NCBI RefSeq assembly: GCF_016735115.1
Contig: NZ_JAERQJ010000001.1
Coordinates: forward strand, 62,001 to 126,000
Source: Aquimarina mytili
GTDB lineage: Bacteria > Bacteroidota > Bacteroidia > Flavobacteriales > Flavobacteriaceae
DNA: 64,000 nucleotides
Direction: 5' to 3'
Below, piece by piece: positions 1 to 7,157 of this stretch. Within the stretch, counting starts at the first letter, position 1; every line of letters starts with the position of its first letter. A program made the translations under genes and the position numbers. The notes under the pieces were generated by a model, which saw nothing but the letters and a program-made list of their open reading frames with translations, was not told the origin of the DNA and ran no database searches.

Positions 1-915
1 AATGTTGCATACAATTGCTTTGTCTTTTAATGCTTCAAAATGTTGCGCTTGTACAATGTCTTTGTTACCAGTAGTAGTGATTACTACATCGGCATTACCT
101 ATAACAGTTTCTAATCTCTTTACTTCAAAACCATCCATTGCTGCTTGCAAAGCACAAATAGGATCAATTTCGGTTACAGTTACTATAGATCCTGCTCCTC
201 TAAATGATGCTGCGGTACCTTTACCAACATCACCATATCCACAAACAACAACTCTTTTACCTGCAAGCATCAAATCTGTAGCTCTTCTTATTGCGTCAAC
301 CGCACTTTCTTTACATCCGTACTTATTGTCAAACTTTGATTTAGTAACAGAATCGTTTACGTTAATGGCTGGCATCGGTAGTGTTCCATTCTTCATTCTT
401 TCATATAAACGATGAACACCAGTTGTTGTTTCTTCAGATAATCCTTTGATACCATCAACCAACTCAGGATATTTGTCTAATACCATATTGGTTAAATCTC
501 CACCATCATCTAAGATCATGTTTAATGGTTTGCGATCTTCTCCAAAGAATAACGTTTGTTCTATGCACCAGTCAAATTCTTCCTCATTCATTCCTTTCCA
601 GGCGTATACTGGGATACCAGCATCAGCTATGGCAGCAGCTGCTTGGTCTTGAGTAGAGAATATATTACATGAGCTCCATGTAACTTCTGCACCTAAGGCT
701 TGTAATGTTTCAATTAGTACTGCAGTTTGGATGGTCATATGCAAACAACCAGCAATACGTGCACCTTTTAGAGGTTGCTCATCTTTGTACTCTTCTCTAA
801 GAGACATTAATCCAGGCATTTCAGCTTCAGCTAATTCGATTTCTTTTCTTCCCCAGGCAGCTAATGAAATGTCTTTCACCTTGTAAGGAACGTAAGGTAC
901 TGTTTTGGTACTCAT
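1..915 (-). CDS. ahcY: Adenosylhomocysteinase (S-adenosyl-L-homocysteine hydrolase), C-terminus cut by the window edge
   Basis: Cytosolic enzyme that splits S-adenosylhomocysteine into adenosine and homocysteine in the activated methyl cycle. The 305 visible codons start at an ATG (915-913) and read [22 protein letters not shown]. Family blocks are clear: a substrate-domain segment with [15 protein letters not shown] (about residues 57-71), [16 protein letters not shown] (about 185-200) with the Lys/Asp/Asn residues typical of the active site, and the NAD-binding GYGDVGKG at 226-233. The last visible residues are AIVCNI, so roughly the last third of a usual 430-residue protein lies outside the window. 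A promoter box lies about 100 bases upstream. The gene is divergent from the phosphopantetheinyl transferase gene. Identification is secure. Confidence 0.97.
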   Translation of the reverse strand, partial: MSTKTVPYVPYKVKDISLAAWGRKEIELAEAEMPGLMSLREEYKDEQPLKGARIAGCLHMTIQTAVLIETLQALGAEVTWSSCNIFSTQDQAAAAIADAGIPVYAWKGMNEEEFDWCIEQTLFFGEDRKPLNMILDDGGDLTNMVLDKYPELVDGIKGLSEETTTGVHRLYERMKNGTLPMPAINVNDSVTKSKFDNKYGCKESAVDAIRRATDLMLAGKRVVVCGYGDVGKGTAASFRGAGSIVTVTEIDPICALQAAMDGFEVKRLETVIGNADVVITTTGNKDIVQAQHFEALKDKAIVCNI

Positions 916-1019
916 AGGATTTATTTTATGTTTATGAAGTGCATTCTAGTATTTCGCACTAAATTGTTCTAAATTCGTTTTCAGAAAAAAAGAGTAATAA
1001 TCTCCCAATTTTCAGTTTG

Positions 1020-1027
1020 CAAAGATA
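1020..1027 (-). promoter_or_regulatory. Bacteroidota -7 promoter box for ahcY
   Basis: Read on the minus strand this is TATCTTTG, a perfect match to the TAnnTTTG consensus of the primary Bacteroidota sigma factor. A start about 7 bases downstream would give an ahcY leader of roughly 95 bases. I saw no clear -33 TTTG at ideal spacing and no recognisable riboswitch in that leader. Confidence 0.55.
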
Positions 1028-1049
1028 CGTAATAACTTTAAGAATTTAA

Positions 1050-1685
1050 ATGCCTCTTTACAAAATAATAACAGTAGACCAGGGTACTAACATATTGATT
1101 TGGAAGATAGAAGAGTCTTACGAGGATCTTTGTAAAGACATAGATTTAACTTCACATTGTAAGGATAGAGTATCCAATATGAAATCTGACATACATCGTA
1201 GAGGTTTTATGAGTGTAAGGCATCTTTTGGCAATACAAGGGTATACAGATCATGATTTATATTATGACGAAGCTGGAAAGCCTCATCTTAAAGATGGTAA
1301 ACAGATTTCAATTTCTCATTCTTTTATATTTGCGACAATAATAATAAGCGACCGACCCGTTGGTATAGATATAGAAAAGCAGCGAGAAAAGATTCGTAAA
1401 ATTGCACATAAGTTTATCAATACAGGAGAAGAAACATATTTAGAAGATCAGAAACTTGATAAAACAAGAGCCTTGACTATAATTTGGGGAGCAAAAGAAT
1501 CCTTATATAAACTTTATGCGACTGCAGGATTAAGCTTTGAGCAACATATCTATATTCCTGCCTTTACAATGGATCATCCGTTTCTTTTTGGAGTGATAAA
1601 CTATAATCAAGAAATTACGCATTACGATTTAACTTATATGGAGTTTGAAGGTTTTACCTGTGTATATGCTTTACCTTCGATCTAA
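1050..1685 (+). CDS. 4'-phosphopantetheinyl transferase superfamily protein
   Basis: Predicted to move the 4'-phosphopantetheine arm of coenzyme A onto a serine of a carrier protein (fatty-acid, polyketide or peptide synthase type). At 211 aa it has the size of the Sfp/AcpT-like class. The signature motifs are GIDIE at residues 105-109 (metal-binding Asp and Glu) and WGAKESLYK at 146-154 (the W-x-x-K-E-S-x-x-K motif), preceded by ISISHS at about 86-91. It lies divergent from ahcY, and 48 bases separate it from the next gene on the same strand. No carrier-protein gene lies nearby, so its target cannot be named. Family assignment is strong. Confidence 0.9.
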   Translation: MPLYKIITVDQGTNILIWKIEESYEDLCKDIDLTSHCKDRVSNMKSDIHRRGFMSVRHLLAIQGYTDHDLYYDEAGKPHLKDGKQISISHSFIFATIIISDRPVGIDIEKQREKIRKIAHKFINTGEETYLEDQKLDKTRALTIIWGAKESLYKLYATAGLSFEQHIYIPAFTMDHPFLFGVINYNQEITHYDLTYMEFEGFTCVYALPSI

Positions 1686-1733
1686 TATCTTTACCTTAGT
1701 AATTCTAAAAATAGAAAATGTAATTATACTTTC

Positions 1734-1994
1734 ATGCAAATATCCGTAGAACTCACTCTTACCCCGCTTCAGGATGATTTTGAAGAACATATTATTCGAT
1801 TTATAAAGAAATTAAGAGCTTCAAAATTTACAATTTTAGAAAATCCATTAAGTACCCAGGTTTATGGAGATTATGATAAATTAATGCCTTTTTTAACCGA
1901 AGAAATTAAAAAAGCATTTAATGATATGGAGCATGTTTTGGTACATATGAAAATTGTAAAAAGCAATAGAAGTGATTATGACCCAAATTTTTGA
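1734..1994 (+). CDS. Small YkoF/MTH1187-type thiamine-binding-fold protein
   Basis: Small cytosolic protein of 86 aa with the pattern of the thiamine-binding (YkoF-like) family: an N-terminal beta strand ISVELTLTPL, then a helix, then the typical STQVYGDYDKLM stretch (about residues 41-52) and a last strand HVLVHMKIVKS. Family members bind thiamine or a related small molecule. Its 3' end overlaps the start of the PnuC-type transporter by 23 bases, so the two are probably translated together and share a substrate. A weak -7-like box TATCTTTA sits at 1686-1693. The ligand has not been shown; it may be thiamine or nicotinamide riboside. Confidence 0.72.
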   Translation: MQISVELTLTPLQDDFEEHIIRFIKKLRASKFTILENPLSTQVYGDYDKLMPFLTEEIKKAFNDMEHVLVHMKIVKSNRSDYDPNF

Positions 1995-2610
1995 TTTTTT
2001 CTTCGGGCAGTATGCCGAATATTCAACGCTTGATATTTCATTAGAAATTACTGCTGTTTTTTTTGGAATAGCCAGCGTCTATTTTGCTTGGTTGAATAGA
2101 ATTTGGGTATATCCAACAGGGATCATTAGTACGGCAATTTATGTGTATTTACTTTTGAAATGGTCACTATTAGGAGATATGATGATTAATGCATATTACT
2201 TTATTATGAGTATATATGGATGGTACATTTGGACGCGTAAGATTGATGAAACTCATGTAACTCCAATTTCTAGAACGACCTCAATAGAAAAACTGGTGCA
2301 AGTTTTAATCTTTATCGGGACTCTTATTTTTGTATACGTGGTTTATATAGCATTTGATAAGTGGAATGATTGGACTGCTTATGTGGATACATTAACTACA
2401 GCAATATTTTTTGTTGGAATGTGGCTAATGGCACGAAGAAAAATAGAAAATTGGATTTTTTGGATATTAGGCGATATTATCTCAGTACCGTTATATTTTT
2501 ATAAGGGATTTACATTTTCTAGTTTTCAATACATGATTTTTACAATTATGGCAATTTTTGGATATCTAGCATGGAAGAAAAGCTTAAACAACAACCTAGT
2601 AACTGCATAA
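1972..2610 (+). CDS. pnuC: PnuC-family vitamin transporter (nicotinamide riboside or thiamine, PnuC/PnuT type)
   Basis: Inner-membrane facilitator of 212 aa, mostly hydrophobic with about seven membrane segments. Family landmarks are the stretch NRIWVYPTGIISTAIYVYLL near residues 42-61, the W-rich segment YGWYIWTRK near 82-90, and the ISVPLYFYKG block near 170-179. PnuC proteins carry an unphosphorylated vitamin across the membrane, and a cytosolic kinase then traps it. Here the gene overlaps a YkoF-like protein upstream and a NadR-like P-loop kinase downstream (40-base overlap). The first suggests thiamine and the second suggests nicotinamide riboside. No TPP riboswitch precedes this cluster. 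Family is secure; substrate is open. Confidence 0.88.
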   Translation: MIMTQIFDFFFGQYAEYSTLDISLEITAVFFGIASVYFAWLNRIWVYPTGIISTAIYVYLLLKWSLLGDMMINAYYFIMSIYGWYIWTRKIDETHVTPISRTTSIEKLVQVLIFIGTLIFVYVVYIAFDKWNDWTAYVDTLTTAIFFVGMWLMARRKIENWIFWILGDIISVPLYFYKGFTFSSFQYMIFTIMAIFGYLAWKKSLNNNLVTA

Positions 2611-3155
2611 AAGTAGTATTGTTTGGTCCAGAATCTACTGGAAAAACCACCTTGTCTAAGCAATTGGCCGAGCATTATAATACACAATGGGTACCCGAAT
2701 ACATGCGTGAATATCTTCAAAAAAAATGGGATCAGAGTAAAGAAACTTGTACTTATGAAGATTTACTTCCTATAGCTAAAGGTCAGATGAAATTAGAAAA
2801 TGAAATGACCCTTAAAGCTAATAAATTGTTGTTTAGTGATACTAATTTACTAGAACTGAAAGTGTATTCAGAAGTATATTATAATGAATCGGTGCCAGAA
2901 GAATTAAATAAATTTTCATTAGAAAATCATTATGATTTGTATCTTTTAACTTATATTGATACTCCTTGGATCCCTGATGATCTAAGAGATAAACCCGAAG
3001 AAAGAGAAAAAATGTTTTCGCGATTTAAAGAATCGCTTGAAAAATATAAACTTCCTTATGCGGTTATAAAAGGAGATAAAGTATCGCGTTTAAAACAAGC
3101 AGTTACAATTATTGATCAATTAATAATAAAACGAAAAAGTGAACATAACAGATAA
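2571..3155 (+). CDS. NadR-like P-loop kinase (ribosylnicotinamide-kinase domain, AAA_28 type)
   Basis: Cytosolic nucleotide-binding protein of 194 aa. It has a Walker A loop GPESTGKT at residues 19-26, then WVPEYMREYL near 44-53, the arrangement seen in the kinase half of NadR. There is no N-terminal helix-turn-helix or adenylyltransferase domain, so it is a stand-alone kinase. Its start lies 40 bases inside the PnuC gene, which points to coupled translation and to trapping of the transported vitamin by phosphorylation. The expected substrate is nicotinamide riboside, but the YkoF-like neighbour leaves thiamine possible. It overlaps the DUF4301 gene by 17 bases. Confidence 0.82.
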   Translation: MEEKLKQQPSNCIKVVLFGPESTGKTTLSKQLAEHYNTQWVPEYMREYLQKKWDQSKETCTYEDLLPIAKGQMKLENEMTLKANKLLFSDTNLLELKVYSEVYYNESVPEELNKFSLENHYDLYLLTYIDTPWIPDDLRDKPEEREKMFSRFKESLEKYKLPYAVIKGDKVSRLKQAVTIIDQLIIKRKSEHNR

Positions 3156-4704
3156 AGACATTAAATTAATTAAATCCAAAGGGTTAACAGTTGATAAAGT
3201 TCTATCTCAAATAGAAACCTTTAAAAATGAAATTCCTTTTGTTGCTTTGAGAAGTGCAGCTACTCTGGATAACGGTATTCTCAAGTTTTCTGAACACTAT
3301 CAAACAGAATTAGCCAAATTGTACGATTCTAGATTATCCGATCTTGAAACAATAAAGTTTGTTCCAGCATCAGGAGCGGCAACACGCATGTTTAAAGATT
3401 TATTTAAGTTTTTGGATAATTATGATTGCGAAAAAGAAAGCCTAAATTCTTATACGAACCATGAAAAAGCAAATGCAATTCGTCTTTTTTTAATTGGATT
3501 AGAAAAATTTCCATTCTATAACATCGTAATGGAAAAAGTAAAGAAAGCGTACCCTAAATTTGAATCCTTATCAGAAGGTAGACAGCTATATATTTTTGTT
3601 GAAATGATGCTAAAAGAAAAAGGGCTAAATTATGGAGGGTTTCCTAAAGGGTTGCTTCCTTTTCATAAATATACCAATAGTATTGCCACATCATTTGAAG
3701 AGCACCTTTATGAAGCTGCTGGGTATAATACTAATGATAAAGGAGAGTCTGAATTACATTTTACAATCTCTAAAGAGCATTTAAAAGGCTTTAAAGGAGA
3801 GTTTGAAAGAATTAAGAAAAAAGTAGAAGAAAAAACTAACACTAATTTCACAATTACGTATTCTTTTCAAAAACCTGAAACAGATACTATAGCAGTTACT
3901 AAAGATAACGAGCCTTTTAGAAAAGAAGATGGTTCGCTGGTATTTAGACCAGGAGGTCATGGTGCTTTAATTGAAAACCTTGATGACTTGGATGCCGATA
4001 TCATATATATAAAAAATATAGATAATGTTGTGGTTCGTAAATATCAAGATGAGGTTTCTGGCTATAAAAAAGTATTAGCAGGCAAATTAATAGAGATACA
4101 AGATGAGGTGTTTAGAATATTAAACGCACTTGATGAAAAAAAACCAACCGATGCTGAACTTAAGGATATTAAGAAATTCTTGGTACAACAACTAAATGTA
4201 AGATTACCTTTGGATTTTGATAAATTTTCTGATAAATATACACTGCAATTTTTGAGAGCATCTTTAAATCGGCCAATTCGTGTTTGTGGTATGGTTATTA
4301 ATGAAGGAGAACCGGGCGGCGGGCCGTTTTGGATAAAACGAGAAAATGGAAGGTTGGTGCTTCAAATCATAGAGACTCCACAAATAAATAAAAGAGATCG
4401 TAGACAACAGGAAATTTTGGAGAGCGCAACACATTTTAATCCGGTAGATTTAATTTGTGGAGTGCGCGATTATCATGGTAACAAATTTAATTTATTAGAA
4501 TTTGTTGATCCTGAAGCAGGGTTTATAACGCAAAAAACCATGAATGGTAAAATTCTAAAGGCTCTTGAACTACCCGGTTTATGGAATGGAGCTATGGCAA
4601 ATTGGATTAGTGTTTTTGTAGAAGTTCCTTTAACCACTTTTAACCCAGTAAAGACGGTTAATGATTTGTTGAAGTCAGCCCATCAGGTAAAGCTTTTTTC
4701 GTGA
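3139..4704 (+). CDS. DUF4301 family protein
   Basis: A 521-aa cytosolic protein of unknown function matching the DUF4301 family of Bacteroidota. Visible conserved blocks are VPASGAATRMFKDLF near residues 76-90, FRPGGHGALIENLDDLDADI near 271-290 and GGGPFWIK near 393-400. The phosphate-loop-like and GGHG segments resemble sugar-nucleotidyltransferase folds, but I would not assign an activity. It starts with GTG at 3139 inside the kinase gene and ends in a four-base GTGA overlap with arfB, so it is embedded in a tightly packed transcription unit. Confidence 0.8.
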   Translation: MNITDKDIKLIKSKGLTVDKVLSQIETFKNEIPFVALRSAATLDNGILKFSEHYQTELAKLYDSRLSDLETIKFVPASGAATRMFKDLFKFLDNYDCEKESLNSYTNHEKANAIRLFLIGLEKFPFYNIVMEKVKKAYPKFESLSEGRQLYIFVEMMLKEKGLNYGGFPKGLLPFHKYTNSIATSFEEHLYEAAGYNTNDKGESELHFTISKEHLKGFKGEFERIKKKVEEKTNTNFTITYSFQKPETDTIAVTKDNEPFRKEDGSLVFRPGGHGALIENLDDLDADIIYIKNIDNVVVRKYQDEVSGYKKVLAGKLIEIQDEVFRILNALDEKKPTDAELKDIKKFLVQQLNVRLPLDFDKFSDKYTLQFLRASLNRPIRVCGMVINEGEPGGGPFWIKRENGRLVLQIIETPQINKRDRRQQEILESATHFNPVDLICGVRDYHGNKFNLLEFVDPEAGFITQKTMNGKILKALELPGLWNGAMANWISVFVEVPLTTFNPVKTVNDLLKSAHQVKLFS

Positions 4705-5102
4705 ACACTTCTGTCATCATTAATGAGTTAAAATTTAAAGCTATTAGAAGCTCTGGATCTGGGGGGCAACATGTCAATAAAGTATCATCCAAGGTTGAAC
4801 TTAGTTTTGATATTACAAGTTCTAAAGGACTCACAGAAGATGAAAAAGCAATTCTTGCTCGAAAACTATCTTCGAGACTTACAAAAACAGGAACGCTTTT
4901 GCTGCAATGTGGCGATAGTAGAAGCCAACATAAAAATAAGGAATTGATCATTAAAAGGTTTTTAAATATCTTAAAAGCTAATCTGCATATACCCAAAAAA
5001 AGAAAGCTAACCAAACCCTCTAAGATTGCAATTAAAAAAAGATTAGAGAACAAACAAAAGCAGTCCATAAAAAAGGCAAATCGCAGAAAACCACCACTCT
5101 AA
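4701..5102 (+). CDS. arfB: Alternative ribosome-rescue factor ArfB (peptidyl-tRNA hydrolase, class I release-factor fold)
   Basis: A 133-aa homologue of YaeJ/ArfB, which enters stalled ribosomes and hydrolyses the peptidyl-tRNA. The catalytic GGQ is at residues 21-23 within RSSGSGGQHVNKVSS. The C-terminal tail is lysine/arginine-rich (RLENKQKQSIKKANRRKPPL), as expected for the part that probes the empty mRNA channel. The domain that reads stop codons in normal release factors is absent. The GTG start overlaps the DUF4301 stop (GTGA), indicating coupled translation. Nothing downstream for 199 bases looks like a gene. Confidence 0.93.
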   Translation: MNTSVIINELKFKAIRSSGSGGQHVNKVSSKVELSFDITSSKGLTEDEKAILARKLSSRLTKTGTLLLQCGDSRSQHKNKELIIKRFLNILKANLHIPKKRKLTKPSKIAIKKRLENKQKQSIKKANRRKPPL

Positions 5103-5301
5103 AACTGATTTCTCCATAGAAAAGTGTGTAATATTTCCACAGTTTTGTGGGTATTCCACGGTTTTTTGATTCCGTTTTATTGCGGAATAAAAACATAAAT
5201 AACTGTATTTCAACAATTTAAATAATACTTCAGTTACATACCTTCTTTGGAACAATTATTACTATTAAGTAAGTGTAGAAATTATTTTACCAAATAACCC
5301 A

Positions 5302-5634
5302 ATGAAAAAGTTACCAATGATAGTAGCGATTGTAGTAAGTATTTTTTCGGCTCAGGGTGTAGTAGCTCAAAATGAATTAGCTTATAATGATAATTTTGGA
5401 TATGGAGATTATGAGTATGAGTTACAAGAATTTACAGAAATAAATATTGTAGAGCTTCCTATAGTAATTCAAGAGATTGCCGCAAAGGATTTTGAAGAAT
5501 ATAGAATTACAAAAGCATACATATCTAAAGATAATACATATAAGATTATCTTGAATGATAAAAATAATAATACGAAAGTTGTATTTGCAAGCGCTAATGG
5601 CGAATGGATAAAGCCAAACGACAATAAATCTTAA
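5302..5634 (+). CDS. Small secreted protein, PepSY-like, function unknown
   Basis: A 110-aa protein with a signal peptide (MKKLPMIVAIVVSIFSAQGVVAQ, cleavage expected after AQ near residue 23). The mature part is short. It has an acidic/tyrosine-rich start and then a pattern of a helix IVIQEIAAKDFEEYRITKAYI followed by strands ending GEWIKPN. This is reminiscent of the small PepSY-like periplasmic proteins common in Flavobacteriia, but similarity is by eye only. A clear terminator follows at 5697-5731. It stands alone and its role is unknown. Confidence 0.68.
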   Translation: MKKLPMIVAIVVSIFSAQGVVAQNELAYNDNFGYGDYEYELQEFTEINIVELPIVIQEIAAKDFEEYRITKAYISKDNTYKIILNDKNNNTKVVFASANGEWIKPNDNKS

Positions 5635-5696
5635 ATCTAGGGGTAGAAAAAGGATATCGTTTTGCAACCAAGGACGATATAAAGTTGTTTAGTGCT

Positions 5697-5731
5697 AAAA
5701 AAGAGACTCACTCCCAAGGGTCTCTTTTTTT
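5697..5731 (+). terminator. Intrinsic terminator after the small secreted protein
   Basis: Stem AAGAGACT (5701-5708) pairs with GGTCTCTT (5719-5726), extended by A/T pairs on both sides and followed by a T run. It separates the secreted-protein gene from the response regulator. Confidence 0.82.
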
Positions 5732-5807
5732 ATGTTTTTATTCTAGCAAAGTGTTTTAAAATTGTAATTTTATAGCATAGCTTTTTTTAGGTACCAAATT
5801 AGTAGAT

Positions 5808-7157
5808 ATGTCTAAAATACTTATTGTTGAAGATGATGTAGCTTTTTGCACAATGCTAAAGACCTTTTTGCAAAAGAAGGACTATGAGGTTTTTACTGCA
5901 TTTTCTGGTAATGAAGCTATTCCTCAAATTAAAGAAAATACATTTGATGTTGTACTGGCAGATGTTAGGTTGCCAGACACAGATGGTATCACATTATTAG
6001 ATACGGTTCTCAAAAATAACCCGAATACCCAAGTAATAATTATGACTGGTTATGCAGAGATTAATATGGCAGTAAATGCTATTAAACAAGGGGCATTTGA
6101 TTATGTTTCTAAGCCGTTTAATCCAGATACTATACTACATACAATAGAAAAAGCACTTAAGAAAGAGACTTCGAATACAATAAGTAAGAAAAAAACTGCA
6201 ACAGCAACAGACAAGCAAAATGATACTAATAATTCCTTCGTAAAAGGAGTGAGTGACGCTTCTAAGAAACTAAATGAATATGTCGCTTTAGTAGCTCCAA
6301 CACGTATGTCGGTATTGGTTATTGGAGATAGTGGAACAGGAAAAGAATATGTTGCAAGCAGTATCCATAAAGCAAGTAAAAGAGCTGATAAACCTTTTGT
6401 AGCTGTAGATTGTGGAGCAATCCCAAAAGAAATTGCTTCTAGTGAGTTTTTTGGACATATAAAAGGATCTTTTACAGGTGCGGTTAATGATAAAGTAGGA
6501 CATTTTGAAGCTGCAAATGGTGGTACATTATTTCTGGATGAGATAGGGAACTTAAGTTACGAGCTTCAAGTTCAGTTATTAAGGGCGCTACAAGAAAGAA
6601 AAATTAAGCCTGTAGGAAGTAATAAAGAAATAGAAGTAGATATTAGAGTGATTGTGGCTACCAATGAAGATCTTAGTCATGCAGTTAAAGAAGGTGAGTT
6701 TAGAGAAGATTTATATCATAGACTTAATGAGTTTTCTATTAAGGTCCCTCCTTTAAGAGATAGGATTGAAGATTTAATGCTTTTTGCGAATCATTTTCTT
6801 GAAGAATCAAATATTGAACTAGAAAAACATGTAGTTGGATTTGCCGATGAGGTATTAGATGCATTTAAAAAGTATGACTGGCCCGGCAATCTAAGAGAAT
6901 TAAAGAATATAGTAAAACGCTCCGTTCTTCTGTCGCAAATAGATATGATTACGCTAGATGTTTTACCTAATGATATTGCATATGCACCTCATAATGCTAA
7001 ACAAACATATGGATTGTTTAAAAATCAAAACGAACAGGAGCTGATTTTGGATGCGTTAGAAAAGGCAAACGGAAACAAAGCAAAGGCTGCAAGAATGCTT
7101 TCAATTGATCGCAAAACATTATATAATAAATTAAAGCAATACGATATTAGTCTTTAA
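5808..7157 (+). CDS. Sigma-54-dependent response regulator (NtrC family)
   Basis: A 449-aa transcription activator with three domains. The receiver domain (1-120) has phospho-acceptor Asp52 in VLADVRLPDTDG. The AAA+ domain (about 145-380) has Walker A GDSGTGKE at 173-180 and Walker B TLFLDEIG at 240-247. A Fis-type helix-turn-helix sits at the end (NKAKAARMLSIDRKTLYNKL). The sigma-54 contact loop reads GSFTGA at 220-225 instead of the usual GAFTGA. It presumably opens promoters with RNA polymerase-sigma54. The convergent hybrid kinase shares the TTAA at its stop and is a likely partner. No obvious -24/-12 promoter was seen in the window. Confidence 0.93.
   Translation: MSKILIVEDDVAFCTMLKTFLQKKDYEVFTAFSGNEAIPQIKENTFDVVLADVRLPDTDGITLLDTVLKNNPNTQVIIMTGYAEINMAVNAIKQGAFDYVSKPFNPDTILHTIEKALKKETSNTISKKKTATATDKQNDTNNSFVKGVSDASKKLNEYVALVAPTRMSVLVIGDSGTGKEYVASSIHKASKRADKPFVAVDCGAIPKEIASSEFFGHIKGSFTGAVNDKVGHFEAANGGTLFLDEIGNLSYELQVQLLRALQERKIKPVGSNKEIEVDIRVIVATNEDLSHAVKEGEFREDLYHRLNEFSIKVPPLRDRIEDLMLFANHFLEESNIELEKHVVGFADEVLDAFKKYDWPGNLRELKNIVKRSVLLSQIDMITLDVLPNDIAYAPHNAKQTYGLFKNQNEQELILDALEKANGNKAKAARMLSIDRKTLYNKLKQYDISL

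Noticed and set aside
2-652. Open frames on the + strand at 2-415 and 446-652
   Set aside because: They are antisense to ahcY, which matches its family along the whole segment; the + frames show no motif.
916-1049. Possible SAM or SAH riboswitch in the ahcY leader
   Set aside because: No conserved motif or convincing multistem fold was found by eye in the short leader.
5103-5301. Hairpins CCACA/TGTGG and ATTCCG/CGGAAT after arfB
   Set aside because: Short stems without a T run on either usable side; not called as terminators.
5808-7157. Sigma-54 promoters near the NtrC-type regulator
   Set aside because: No convincing GG-N10-GC promoter was seen in intergenic sequence in the window.
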